Translations under genes and position numbers: made by a program | The notes under the pieces: generated by a model | The model's database searches: none | Seen by the model: only the letters and a program-made list of their open reading frames with translations | Told to the model about the DNA's origin: nothing | Shown here: piece after piece, positions 1-5,573 of the stretch | Layout of the letters: every line of letters starts with the position of its first letter | How positions within the stretch are numbered: the first letter of the stretch is position 1 | Origin: DASVLX01 sp036384655 | Lineage (GTDB): Bacteria > Actinomycetota > Actinomycetes > Mycobacteriales > Pseudonocardiaceae | NCBI GenBank assembly: GCA_036384655.1 | Contig: DASVLX010000241.1 | Span: forward strand, 1 to 5,573 | DNA: 5,573 nucleotides | Direction: 5' to 3'

Positions 1-2481
1 GTCAGCACCTCGATCCGCACCATCGCCGACGACCTGCACGGCCTGAGCCAGCAGGCGTGGGCCACCACGGCGTACCTGATCACCTCGACGATCGCCACGC
101 CGCTGTACGGCAAGCTGTCCGACCTGCACGGCCGCAAGCCGTACTACCTGATCTCGATCAGCGTGTTCGTGCTCGGTTCGGCGGCGTGCAGTTTCACCAC
201 GTCGATGACCGAGCTGGCCTGGTTCCGGGCCTTCCAGGGCATCGGCGCGGGTGGCCTGATGTCGCTGGCCCTGGCGATCATCGGCGACATCGTGCCGCCC
301 CGGGAACGGGCCAAGTACCAGGGCTACTTCCTCGCCATGTTCGGCATGGCCAGCGTGGTCGGCCCCGTCGTCGGCGGGTTCCTGGCCGGTCAGTCACAGC
401 TGCTCTACATCGATGGCTGGCGCTGGGTGTTCCTGGTCAACGTGCCGATCGCGGCGGTCGCCCTGGTCGTCGTGGCCAAGGTGCTCAACCTGCCGCATAT
501 CCGCCGTAACCACCGGATCGACTGGTGGGGCGCCGTCACGATCACCGTCGGGCTGGTGCCGCTGCTGATCGTCGCCGAGCAGGGCCAGAGCTGGGGTTGG
601 GGCTCCGCCAAGTCCATCGTGTGTTTCGTGGTCGGCGTGGTCGGCCTGGCGTTGTTCGTGCTCGTCGAGTATCTGATGCGCGAGGAGGCGCTGATCCCGC
701 TGCGGCTGTTCCGTGGCGCCGTGTTCAGCCTGACCTCGATCGTCGGCGTGATCATCGGCATGGGCATGTTCGGCGGAATGATGATCATCCCGCTGTACCT
801 GCAGATCGTGAAGGGTGCCTCGCCGACCAAGGCCGGCCTGCTCATTCTGCCGCTGGTGCTGGGCCTGATGGTCGGATCGGTGGTGTCCGGCCAGCTCATC
901 GCGCACACCGGCCGGTACAAGGTGTGGCCGATCATCGGGTCGCTGACGATGGGCGTCGGCCTGGTGTTGATGGCCACCGTCAACGCGGACACCCCGCTGT
1001 GGCAGACCGACATCTGGATGGTCATCCTCGGCTTCGGCGTCGGAAACTGTATGCAGCCGCTGGTCATCGCGGTGCAGAACGCGGTCCCAGCACGGGACAT
1101 GGGCGTCGCCACGGCGGCCAGCACGTTCTTCCGGCAGATGGGCGGCACCATCGGCACGGCGGTGTTCCTGTCCATCCTGTTCAGCGTGCTGCCGGACCGG
1201 ATGAGGTCGGCGTTCACCCAGATCGCCCCGACCGCGCCGTTCCAGGCCGCGCTGCACGATCCGAGCGTCCTCGCCAACCCGTCCAACCAGCCCGTGTTGC
1301 AGATGGTCCAACACGGGCTGTCCGGCGCGAGCGGTGCCCTGACCGGTGCTCTCCAGGACTCCTCGTTCATCCAGCTGCTCGACCCGCGGCTGGCCCGGCC
1401 GTTCCTGGTGGGTTTCTCGGACGCGATGCGGCCGACGTTCATCGTCGGCGCGATCGTGATCGCGGTCGGCTTCGTGTTGTTGTGGTTCCTGAAGGAGATC
1501 CCGCTGCGCAACGAGTCCGGGCTGCAGGCCCGGCTCGCCGAGGAAGGGCAGGGAGCGACTACTCCGTCACTACCGGTAGAACAACACGTTGTAAGGAACG
1601 GTGTCGATCCCCGCAAGGTGGCTGGCAACGGTCATACCCCGGTGGATTCTTCGCATGTCAACACGGGAGAGTTCTTGATGTCCACTGCCAGCGAGGGTTT
1701 TACCACGTCGGAGGCCGAGTACCCGCCCATCCACGGTCGCGTCCGCAGATCGGACGGGACGGGCGTGCACGGTGCGGCGCTGACGCTGATCGATCCGCTG
1801 GGACATCAGGTGGCTCGGGCCGTGTCCGACGGCGGTGGTGAGTACCAGATCACCGCGCCCGGTCCGGGCGCGTACGTGTTGATCGCGTCCGCCGGCGGGC
1901 ACCAGCCGCAGGCGTCCACGGTCAGCATCGGCGCCGGACCTGCGGTGATCGACGTCGTGCTGGCCGGCACCGGCGGCCTGACCGGCACGGTGTCGGTCAC
2001 CGGCACCGGCGACCCGGTGCCGGCCGCGCTGGTCACCATCGCCGACAACCGCGGCGAGGTGGTCGCGTCCGTGCGGACCGGCTCCGACGGCCGGTACGCG
2101 TTCGGTGAGCTGCCGGCCGGCGACTACACCGTGGTGGTCAGCGCGGAGCCGTACCGGCCGACCGCGGTCGCGGTCGCCGTGTCCGGTACGGCCGAACACA
2201 CCCAGAACGTGGAGCTGTCCGGTGGCGCGCGGCTGCATGGCGTGGCGCGGGCCGGCAACGGCCGGGTGGTGCCCGACGCGCGGATCACGCTGCTGGACCG
2301 GGCCGGCAACGTGGTCGGCATCACCACCACCGATGAGGTCGGTGAGTACACCTTCTCCGACCTGCCGGAGGGCGACTACACGGTGATCGCCAGCGGCTAC
2401 CCGCCGGTCGCCAGCGCGCTGCAGGTGCACGGCGGCGAGCAGGGCGCGCACGACGTCAAGCTGGGTCATCCGGACGTGTGA
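1..2481 (+). CDS. DHA2-family MFS efflux transporter fused to three carboxypeptidase-regulatory-like repeats (5' partial)
   Basis: The frame is open from base 1 to the TGA at 2479-2481, giving 826 residues. The true start and probably the first helix lie upstream, because residue 1 falls just before the usual 'L-x-G-x-x-x-x-x-W' entry to helix 2. Residues 1 to about 497 are a drug:H+ antiporter-type permease. Motif A is GKLSDLHGRK (37-46). Motif B contains R76 and QG at 79-80. The antiporter motif C is G115 followed by GPVVGG (121-126). A DWWG follows helix 6, and the last helix is about 480-497. The length fits a 14-helix EmrB/QacA-type pump in the inner membrane, likely driven by protons; the substrate cannot be read from sequence. 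A linker (about 503-575) leads to three beta-sandwich repeats starting near residues 577, 660 and 745. The tail should be cytoplasmic. GC3 drops in the linker, and an RBS-like site precedes in-frame Met560, so a separately translated tail is possible. The next gene carries the same domain. Confidence 0.93.
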   Translation, partial: VSTSIRTIADDLHGLSQQAWATTAYLITSTIATPLYGKLSDLHGRKPYYLISISVFVLGSAACSFTTSMTELAWFRAFQGIGAGGLMSLALAIIGDIVPPRERAKYQGYFLAMFGMASVVGPVVGGFLAGQSQLLYIDGWRWVFLVNVPIAAVALVVVAKVLNLPHIRRNHRIDWWGAVTITVGLVPLLIVAEQGQSWGWGSAKSIVCFVVGVVGLALFVLVEYLMREEALIPLRLFRGAVFSLTSIVGVIIGMGMFGGMMIIPLYLQIVKGASPTKAGLLILPLVLGLMVGSVVSGQLIAHTGRYKVWPIIGSLTMGVGLVLMATVNADTPLWQTDIWMVILGFGVGNCMQPLVIAVQNAVPARDMGVATAASTFFRQMGGTIGTAVFLSILFSVLPDRMRSAFTQIAPTAPFQAALHDPSVLANPSNQPVLQMVQHGLSGASGALTGALQDSSFIQLLDPRLARPFLVGFSDAMRPTFIVGAIVIAVGFVLLWFLKEIPLRNESGLQARLAEEGQGATTPSLPVEQHVVRNGVDPRKVAGNGHTPVDSSHVNTGEFLMSTASEGFTTSEAEYPPIHGRVRRSDGTGVHGAALTLIDPLGHQVARAVSDGGGEYQITAPGPGAYVLIASAGGHQPQASTVSIGAGPAVIDVVLAGTGGLTGTVSVTGTGDPVPAALVTIADNRGEVVASVRTGSDGRYAFGELPAGDYTVVVSAEPYRPTAVAVAVSGTAEHTQNVELSGGARLHGVARAGNGRVVPDARITLLDRAGNVVGITTTDEVGEYTFSDLPEGDYTVIASGYPPVASALQVHGGEQGAHDVKLGHPDV
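1665..1680 (+). promoter_or_regulatory. Possible internal ribosome binding site and ATG start for the transporter's C-terminal tail
   Basis: GGGAG at 1665-1669 lies eight bases before an in-frame ATG at 1678-1680 (Met560 of the window protein). The product would be a soluble protein of about 267 residues, made only of the three beta-sandwich repeats. The preceding 120 bases have weak codon bias, as expected of a former intergenic region. No in-frame stop separates the transporter from this ATG, so it is either a relic start inside a fused gene or an active internal start. Confidence 0.35.
1729..2466 (+). repeat. Three tandem carboxypeptidase-regulatory-like (transthyretin/CNA-B type) domain repeats in the transporter tail
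   Basis: The three protein-level repeats begin at IHGRV (residue 577), LTGTV (660) and LHGVA (745), a period of 83-85 residues. Each follows the same plan: a G-x-V strand, 'G-x-x-V-x-x-A-x-(I/L/V)-T-(I/L)', a short turn with G, 'V-(A/G)-x', a 'D-x-x-G-x-Y-x-(F/I)' element and 'G-x-Y-(T/V)-(V/L)'. The clearest pair is DGRYAFGELPAGDYTVVVSA in repeat 2 and GEYTFSDLPEGDYTVIASG in repeat 3. This is the pattern of CarboxypepD_reg-like folds, which are non-catalytic beta-sandwiches often used for binding or spacing. Repeat 1 is the most divergent. A fourth copy sits at the N-terminus of the downstream YceI protein. The assignment rests on recognising the pattern and has not been checked by a profile search. 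Confidence 0.85.
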
Positions 2482-2509
2482 ACCGGGCGGCGGCCAGCCG
2501 ATCACCGGT
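2482..2509 (+). terminator. Candidate stem-loop directly after the transporter-fusion gene
   Basis: Immediately after the TGA, ACCGG (2482-2486) pairs with CCGGT (2505-2509). Inside it, CGGC (2488-2491) pairs with GCCG (2497-2500) around a five-base loop. A single G bulges on the left and ATCA on the right. There is no T tract, so this is not a classical intrinsic terminator, but U-less GC-rich hairpins at gene ends are common in actinomycetes. It could also act as a 3'-end stabiliser, with transcription continuing into the YceI gene. Confidence 0.35.
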
Positions 2510-2547
2510 GTCGTCGCACCACGTGACAAGCTGACTACCAATCGAAG

Positions 2548-2557
2548 TTGCCGGCAA
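2548..2557. repeat. Perfect 10-bp palindrome TTGCCGGCAA in the gap before the YceI gene
   Basis: TTGCCGGCAA is fully self-complementary and lies 84 bases before the GTG start, in a 160-base gap with no other coding signal. It could be a small operator or overlap a -35 element (TTGCCG), but no convincing -10 hexamer sits at 16-18 bases. The same gap also has GGCCGC/GCGGCC arms at 2593-2605. A chance occurrence is possible in such GC-rich DNA. Confidence 0.3.
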
Positions 2558-2632
2558 TCGCGGAACACGCGGACTAGGTGGATGCGGGGCAAGGCCGCGG
2601 CGGCCGAGTACGCGGCACCGCGCCGTTGTCAT

Positions 2633-2644
2633 GGAGGAATCGTG
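2633..2644 (+). promoter_or_regulatory. Ribosome binding site and GTG start of the YceI-family gene
   Basis: GGAGG at 2633-2637 is four bases before GTG at 2642-2644. This favours GTG over the in-frame ATG at 2582, which would add 20 residues rich in Ala and Arg and has only AGGTGG abutting it. The spacing is somewhat short but the match to the anti-Shine-Dalgarno is strong. Confidence 0.75.
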
Positions 2645-3499
2645 AACGAGTCGACCACCGCCGTCACCGCTGGCCAGCGCCCTGGCGTGACCGCACAGGT
2701 GCGCACGACCGACGGATGGCCGGTCGGCCACGCCGTCCTCACCGTCACCGACTCGGCCGGTCAGCAGGTCGCCCGGGTCACCGCCGGTGAGGACGGCGAG
2801 CTCGGCACCGAACCGCTGCCGGCGGGCACCTACACCGCGCTGCTGACCGCTCCCGGCTTCGGCCCGGCGGCCCGCACCGCCAAGGTGACCGCCAGCGGTT
2901 CGGCCGTGCTCGGGGTGGTCGAGCTGGCCCGCTCGGGCGGCAACGAACTGCCCAAGCCGGGCATCTGGACCATCGACCCGGCGCATTCGGCGATCCACGT
3001 GACCGCCCGGCACCTGGGCATGGCGAGCATCCGCGGGCACTTCGCCGAGTTCGCCGGCCGGATCGAGATCGGCAATCCGGTGGAGCGCTCCCGGGTCGCC
3101 GCGGTGATCCAGGCGGCCAGCATCGACACCGGCAACAAGACCCGTGACGACCACCTGCGCAGCGCGGAGTTCCTCAACGCCGACCGGCATCCGTTGATCG
3201 AGTACCTGGGCACCGGGCTCACCCCGGCCGGCGGCGAGAAATGGGCGTTGGCCGGGCAGCTGTCCCTCAACGCGGTCACCAGGCCGGTCGAACTGGCGTT
3301 GAGCTATCTCGGCGTCGGCAAGGACCCCTGGGGCGGCACCCGGGCCGCCTTCCACGCGATCACCGACCTGCGCCGGGAGGACTTCGGGATGAACTACAAC
3401 GTCGTGCTCGCGGCCGGCGTCGCGGCGGTGGGCACGACGCTGCGCGTGGAACTCGACATCGAGGCGGTGCGCGGCGAGGGACCGGTCACGGCGGGCTGA
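2642..3499 (+). CDS. YceI-family (polyisoprenoid-binding-like) protein with an N-terminal carboxypeptidase-regulatory-like domain
   Basis: The product has 285 residues, starting at GTG behind GGAGG. Residues about 15-95 form one beta-sandwich repeat like those in the upstream transporter tail: HAVLTVTD at 30-37, then GQQVAR at 40-45 (repeat 1 there has GHQVAR) and LPAGTYTALL at 59-68. Residues about 108-278 are a complete YceI domain. Its landmarks are W109-x-I-D-x-x-H-S116, RGHFAEFAG, the signature SIDTGN (160-165) followed by RDDHLRSAEF, a 'HPLIEY' strand, L-x-G-x-L-x-(L)-x-x-V-T-R-P-V, and R-x-DFGMNYN. YceI proteins are lipocalin-like barrels; the Thermus member binds a polyisoprenoid, and E. 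coli YceI is periplasmic. Here there is no signal peptide, transmembrane segment or lipobox, so a cytosolic location is likely. The ligand is unknown. The shared domain and the position 160 bases downstream suggest it works with the upstream transporter. Confidence 0.93.
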   Translation: MNESTTAVTAGQRPGVTAQVRTTDGWPVGHAVLTVTDSAGQQVARVTAGEDGELGTEPLPAGTYTALLTAPGFGPAARTAKVTASGSAVLGVVELARSGGNELPKPGIWTIDPAHSAIHVTARHLGMASIRGHFAEFAGRIEIGNPVERSRVAAVIQAASIDTGNKTRDDHLRSAEFLNADRHPLIEYLGTGLTPAGGEKWALAGQLSLNAVTRPVELALSYLGVGKDPWGGTRAAFHAITDLRREDFGMNYNVVLAAGVAAVGTTLRVELDIEAVRGEGPVTAG

Positions 3500-3562
3500 G
3501 GCCAACAGCACCGTTTGACCGGTTCCGCCGTCCGGCGTATTTCGATTGGTCCATTTGGCCTC
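3498..3562. repeat. Inverted repeat GAGGCCAA/TTGGCCTC spanning the end of the YceI gene
   Basis: GAGGCCAA (3498-3505) overlaps the last two bases of the stop codon and is exactly complementary to TTGGCCTC (3555-3562). The 49-base interval holds smaller pairings, ACCG (3510-3513) with CGGT (3520-3523) and CGCC (3526-3529) with GGCG (3534-3537). Together they could fold as a branched 3'-end structure acting as a terminator or RNA stabiliser. No T tract follows, so the function is uncertain. Confidence 0.35.
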
Positions 3563-3610
3563 TTCCGGCGCCGTATGGCGATCGGTTACTGATTCGTCAC
3601 GATATATAGC

Positions 3611-3647
3611 TGTACTGCACAACCAATTTTTTGTTAGCATAGGTAAC
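3611..3647 (+). promoter_or_regulatory. Candidate promoter with overlapping operator-like inverted repeat for the second transporter
   Basis: This stretch is strikingly AT-rich for the window. TGTTAGCAT at 3632-3640 fits an extended -10 (TGN followed by a 4/6 hexamer). A weak -35 candidate TGTACT (3611-3616) lies 18 bases upstream. GTTA (3633-3636) and TAAC (3644-3647) form an inverted repeat with seven bases between, lying on the -10, which is where a MarR- or TetR-type repressor would bind. The arms are short and no regulator gene is visible in the window, so this is a candidate only. It would give a leader of roughly 45 bases before the GTG at 3693. Confidence 0.4.
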
Positions 3648-3681
3648 GTAAGTCGGGGAGTTGATCCGTTGTTGGGGTAGT

Positions 3682-3695
3682 GGAGGTTCACCGTG
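3682..3695 (+). promoter_or_regulatory. Ribosome binding site and GTG start of the second transporter
   Basis: GGAGG at 3682-3686 is six bases before GTG at 3693-3695, near-ideal spacing. It fixes the start and gives a hydrophilic N-terminal segment of about 40 residues before the first helix. The next in-frame ATG (3846) would cut into helix 1. Confidence 0.85.
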
Positions 3696-5573
3696 CCGGC
3701 ATCGCCCGCACAGGACAGGTTGATCGATTCCGTCGCGGACGGCTCGACCAGACCTCACAGACGCGGCGACGGGGGGCGTGAGCGAACACTCGCGGATCTC
3801 GGCCCGCACTACAAGTGGATCGCGCTGTCCAACACCACCCTCGGCATGCTGCTCGCCACGATCAACTCGTCCATCGTGCTGATCGCGCTGCCGGACATCT
3901 TCAAGGGCATCAACATCAACCCGCTGGAAGCCGGTAACACCAGCTACCTGCTGTGGATGATGATGGGTTTCATGGTCGTCACGGCCGTGCTGGTGGTCAG
4001 CTTCGGCCGGCTGGGCGACATGTACGGCCGGGCCCGGATGTACAACCTCGGGTTCGCCGTGTTCACGATCTCGTCCATCCTGCTCGCGGTCACCTGGATG
4101 GACGGCAGCATGGCCGCGTGGTGGCTGATCGGCTGGCGCATTATCCAGGGCATCGGCGGCGCGTTCCTGATAGCCAACTCCAGCGCCATCCTCACCGACG
4201 CCTTCCCGCCCAACCAGCGTGGCATGGCGATGGGCCTCAACGGTGTCGCCGCGATCTGTGGTTCGTTCATCGGTCTGATCATCGGTGGTGTGCTCGCGCC
4301 GTTCGACTGGCACATGGTGTTCCTGGTGTCGGTGCCGTTCGGTGTTCTCGGCACCATCTGGGCGTACCTGCGGCTGCACGACGTCGGCCACCGCCAGAAG
4401 GCGCAGATGGACTGGTGGGGCAACATCACCTTCGCGATCGGCCTGATCGCGGTGCTGGTCGCCATCACCTACGGCATCCAGCCCTACAACGGCAACCCGA
4501 TGGGCTGGACGAACCCGAGCGTGCTCGCCGGGCTCATCGGCGGTGTCGCGGTCCTCGTGGCGTTCGTCTTCATCGAGTTCCGGGTCCCCAACCCGCTGTT
4601 CCGCGTCACGCTGTTCCGGATCAGGTCCTTCACCCTCGGCAACGTCGCCAACCTGACATCCTCGCTCGGCCGAGGTGGTCTGCAGTTCATCCTGATCATC
4701 TGGTTGCAGGGCATCTGGCTGCCGCAGCACGGCTACAGCTTCGAGCAGACACCGCTGTGGGCGGGCATCTACATGCTGCCGATGACCATCGGCTTCCTGA
4801 TGGCCGCGCCGGTCGCCGGCACCCTGTCGGACAAGATGGGCACCCGGATGTTCGCCACCGTCGGCATGATCGTCGCGACGATCACCTTCGGGCTGCTGAT
4901 CATCATCCCGGTGAACTTCAACTACTGGGCGTTCGCGGGCATCCTGCTGGTGAACGGCCTGGGCATGGGCATGTTCGCCTCGCCGAACCGGGCGCAGATC
5001 ATGAACAGCCTGCCGGGCAACGCCCGTGGCGTCGGCTCCGGCATGACCGCGACGTTCCAGAACGCCGCGATGGTGCTGTCCATCGGCATGTTCTTCAGCC
5101 TGATCATCGCGGGCCTGTCGGCCAACCTGCCGGCCGCGATGTTCCAGGGCCTGAGCACGCACGGCGTGCCGGTCGACGCCGCGCATCAGCTGGCCAACCT
5201 GCCCGCGGTGGCCGTGCTGTTCGCCGCCTTCCTGGGCTACAACCCGATCCAGCAGTTGCTCGGTTCGACGTTGAACACCCTGCCGGCCAACCAGGCCGAC
5301 TTCCTGACCGGCCGGGCGTTCTTCCCGAGCCTGATCTCCGGCTCGTTCCACGACGGCCTCGTGGTGGCGTTCTGGTTCGCCATCGCGGTGTCGCTGATCG
5401 CCGTTGTCGCGTCGTTCTTCTCCGGCGGGCGGCGCAAGACCACCTGGGTGCTGGCGAGCAGCTCCGCTCCGGCACCGGCGCACGCCCTGGCCAGGCCCGG
5501 CGGGCCGGCCGGTGCCGTGGGCGCGGCGGCCAGCACGCGGCGTTCGGTGGCTGGCTCGGCGGCCGAGGAGGGC
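3693..5573 (+). CDS. DHA2-family (EmrB/QacA-like) MFS transporter, 3' partial
   Basis: The frame runs from GTG at 3693 to the window end without a stop (627 residues). Residues 1-40 are polar and Arg/Gly-rich and probably cytoplasmic. Helix 1 (about 42-67) contains ATINSSIVLIALP, where many DHA2 pumps have an Asp instead of N58. Motif A is GRLGDMYGR (105-113), motif B has R149 and QG at 152-153, and the motif C region reads G190-S-F-I-G194 then GG at 198-199, with Ser in place of the usual Pro. M-D-W-W-G (239-243) follows helix 6, and a second motif A-like G-T-L-S-D-K (376-381) marks the repeat half. A long loop (about 473-553) precedes the last helix (about 555-577), as is common in this group. 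The tail from 578 is rich in Ala, Gly, Pro and Ser. It is an inner-membrane exporter, likely proton-driven, of unknown substrate. It differs clearly from the first transporter, so it is not a recent duplicate. It probably has its own promoter. Confidence 0.93.
   Translation, partial: MPASPAQDRLIDSVADGSTRPHRRGDGGRERTLADLGPHYKWIALSNTTLGMLLATINSSIVLIALPDIFKGININPLEAGNTSYLLWMMMGFMVVTAVLVVSFGRLGDMYGRARMYNLGFAVFTISSILLAVTWMDGSMAAWWLIGWRIIQGIGGAFLIANSSAILTDAFPPNQRGMAMGLNGVAAICGSFIGLIIGGVLAPFDWHMVFLVSVPFGVLGTIWAYLRLHDVGHRQKAQMDWWGNITFAIGLIAVLVAITYGIQPYNGNPMGWTNPSVLAGLIGGVAVLVAFVFIEFRVPNPLFRVTLFRIRSFTLGNVANLTSSLGRGGLQFILIIWLQGIWLPQHGYSFEQTPLWAGIYMLPMTIGFLMAAPVAGTLSDKMGTRMFATVGMIVATITFGLLIIIPVNFNYWAFAGILLVNGLGMGMFASPNRAQIMNSLPGNARGVGSGMTATFQNAAMVLSIGMFFSLIIAGLSANLPAAMFQGLSTHGVPVDAAHQLANLPAVAVLFAAFLGYNPIQQLLGSTLNTLPANQADFLTGRAFFPSLISGSFHDGLVVAFWFAIAVSLIAVVASFFSGGRRKTTWVLASSSAPAPAHALARPGGPAGAVGAAASTRRSVAGSAAEEG

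Noticed and set aside
163..165. GTG at 163 as the start of the first gene
   Set aside because: The frame is open upstream to base 1 and encodes the preceding helix and motif A, so the gene simply begins outside the window.
394..1628. Overlapping minus-strand frames opposite the first transporter
   Set aside because: The + strand has helices and MFS motifs A, B and C. These antisense frames are His/Asp/Arg-rich or low-complexity shadows.
525..1841. Plus-strand frame 3 open for 438 codons inside the first transporter
   Set aside because: The product is Arg/Gly/Ala/Asp-rich with no hydrophobic helices, while frame 1 carries the transporter. It does cross the linker without a stop, but it encodes nothing recognisable.
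2582..2584. ATG at 2582 as the start of the YceI-family gene
   Set aside because: It would add 20 residues of low-complexity sequence, and only AGGTGG abuts it. The GTG at 2642 has GGAGG four bases upstream and begins just before the conserved domain.
3627..3651. Iron box (DtxR/IdeR operator) suggested by GTTA and TAAC
   Set aside because: The iron box has the half-sites three bases apart within a 19-bp palindrome. Here they are seven apart and the flanks do not match.
2456..3691. Minus-strand open frame (411 codons) opposite the YceI gene
   Set aside because: The + strand encodes an unmistakable YceI domain. The antisense product shows no domain and only GC-driven composition.
3597..5483. 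Long minus-strand open frame (628 codons) opposite the second transporter
   Set aside because: It is antisense to a clear membrane protein. Its translation is a monotonous mix of Arg, Asp, Gln, His and Glu, typical of the mirror of high-GC coding DNA, with no family motif.
1..5573. CRISPR array, tRNA/rRNA genes, insertion sequence or prophage signs
   Set aside because: No regularly spaced direct repeats, cloverleaf-like sequence, transposase or integrase motif, or terminal inverted repeats were seen on either strand.

Overview
The window looks like chromosome from a high-GC actinomycete. GC is high throughout, third codon positions are strongly G/C, two of the three genes start with GTG behind GGAGG-type ribosome binding sites, and the protein families are typical of Streptomyces, Amycolatopsis, Micromonospora and their relatives. 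I cannot name the genus. All three genes lie on the + strand.

Layout. (1) Positions 1-2481 hold the 3' part of a gene for a DHA2-type (EmrB/QacA-like, probably 14-helix) major facilitator transporter. A roughly 70-residue linker joins it to a C-terminal tail of three tandem carboxypeptidase-regulatory-like (transthyretin/CNA-B-like) beta-sandwich repeats. (2) A 160-base gap follows, with an imperfect GC-rich stem-loop directly after the stop. (3) Positions 2642-3499 encode a 285-residue protein that carries one more copy of the same beta-sandwich domain, followed by a full YceI lipocalin-like domain. (4) A 193-base gap follows. It has an inverted repeat spanning the stop of the YceI gene and an unusually AT-rich promoter/operator-like stretch. 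(5) Positions 3693-5573 hold a second DHA2-type transporter gene, open at its 3' end, preceded by a clear ribosome binding site. The gap up to 3692 suggests it has its own promoter.

How they may work together. The link between the first two genes is direct: an efflux-type permease and a putative polyisoprenoid/lipid-binding YceI protein share the same accessory domain. Neither YceI nor the transporter tail shows an export signal, and a 14-helix transporter should place its tail in the cytoplasm, so both domains probably meet on the inner side of the membrane. I infer, without proof, a system for handling and exporting a hydrophobic or isoprenoid-like compound. From memory, this fusion and its YceI partner recur in actinomycetes, so the architecture is probably conserved even though its function is, as far as I know, undescribed. 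The second transporter may be a separately regulated neighbour.

The most notable DNA-level detail is the linker between transporter and tail in gene 1. It has depressed GC3 (about 56% by hand count over 41 codons), nearby stop codons in the +1 frame, and a ribosome-binding-site-like GGGAG eight bases before an in-frame ATG at 1678. It reads like a former intergenic region that has been fused through.
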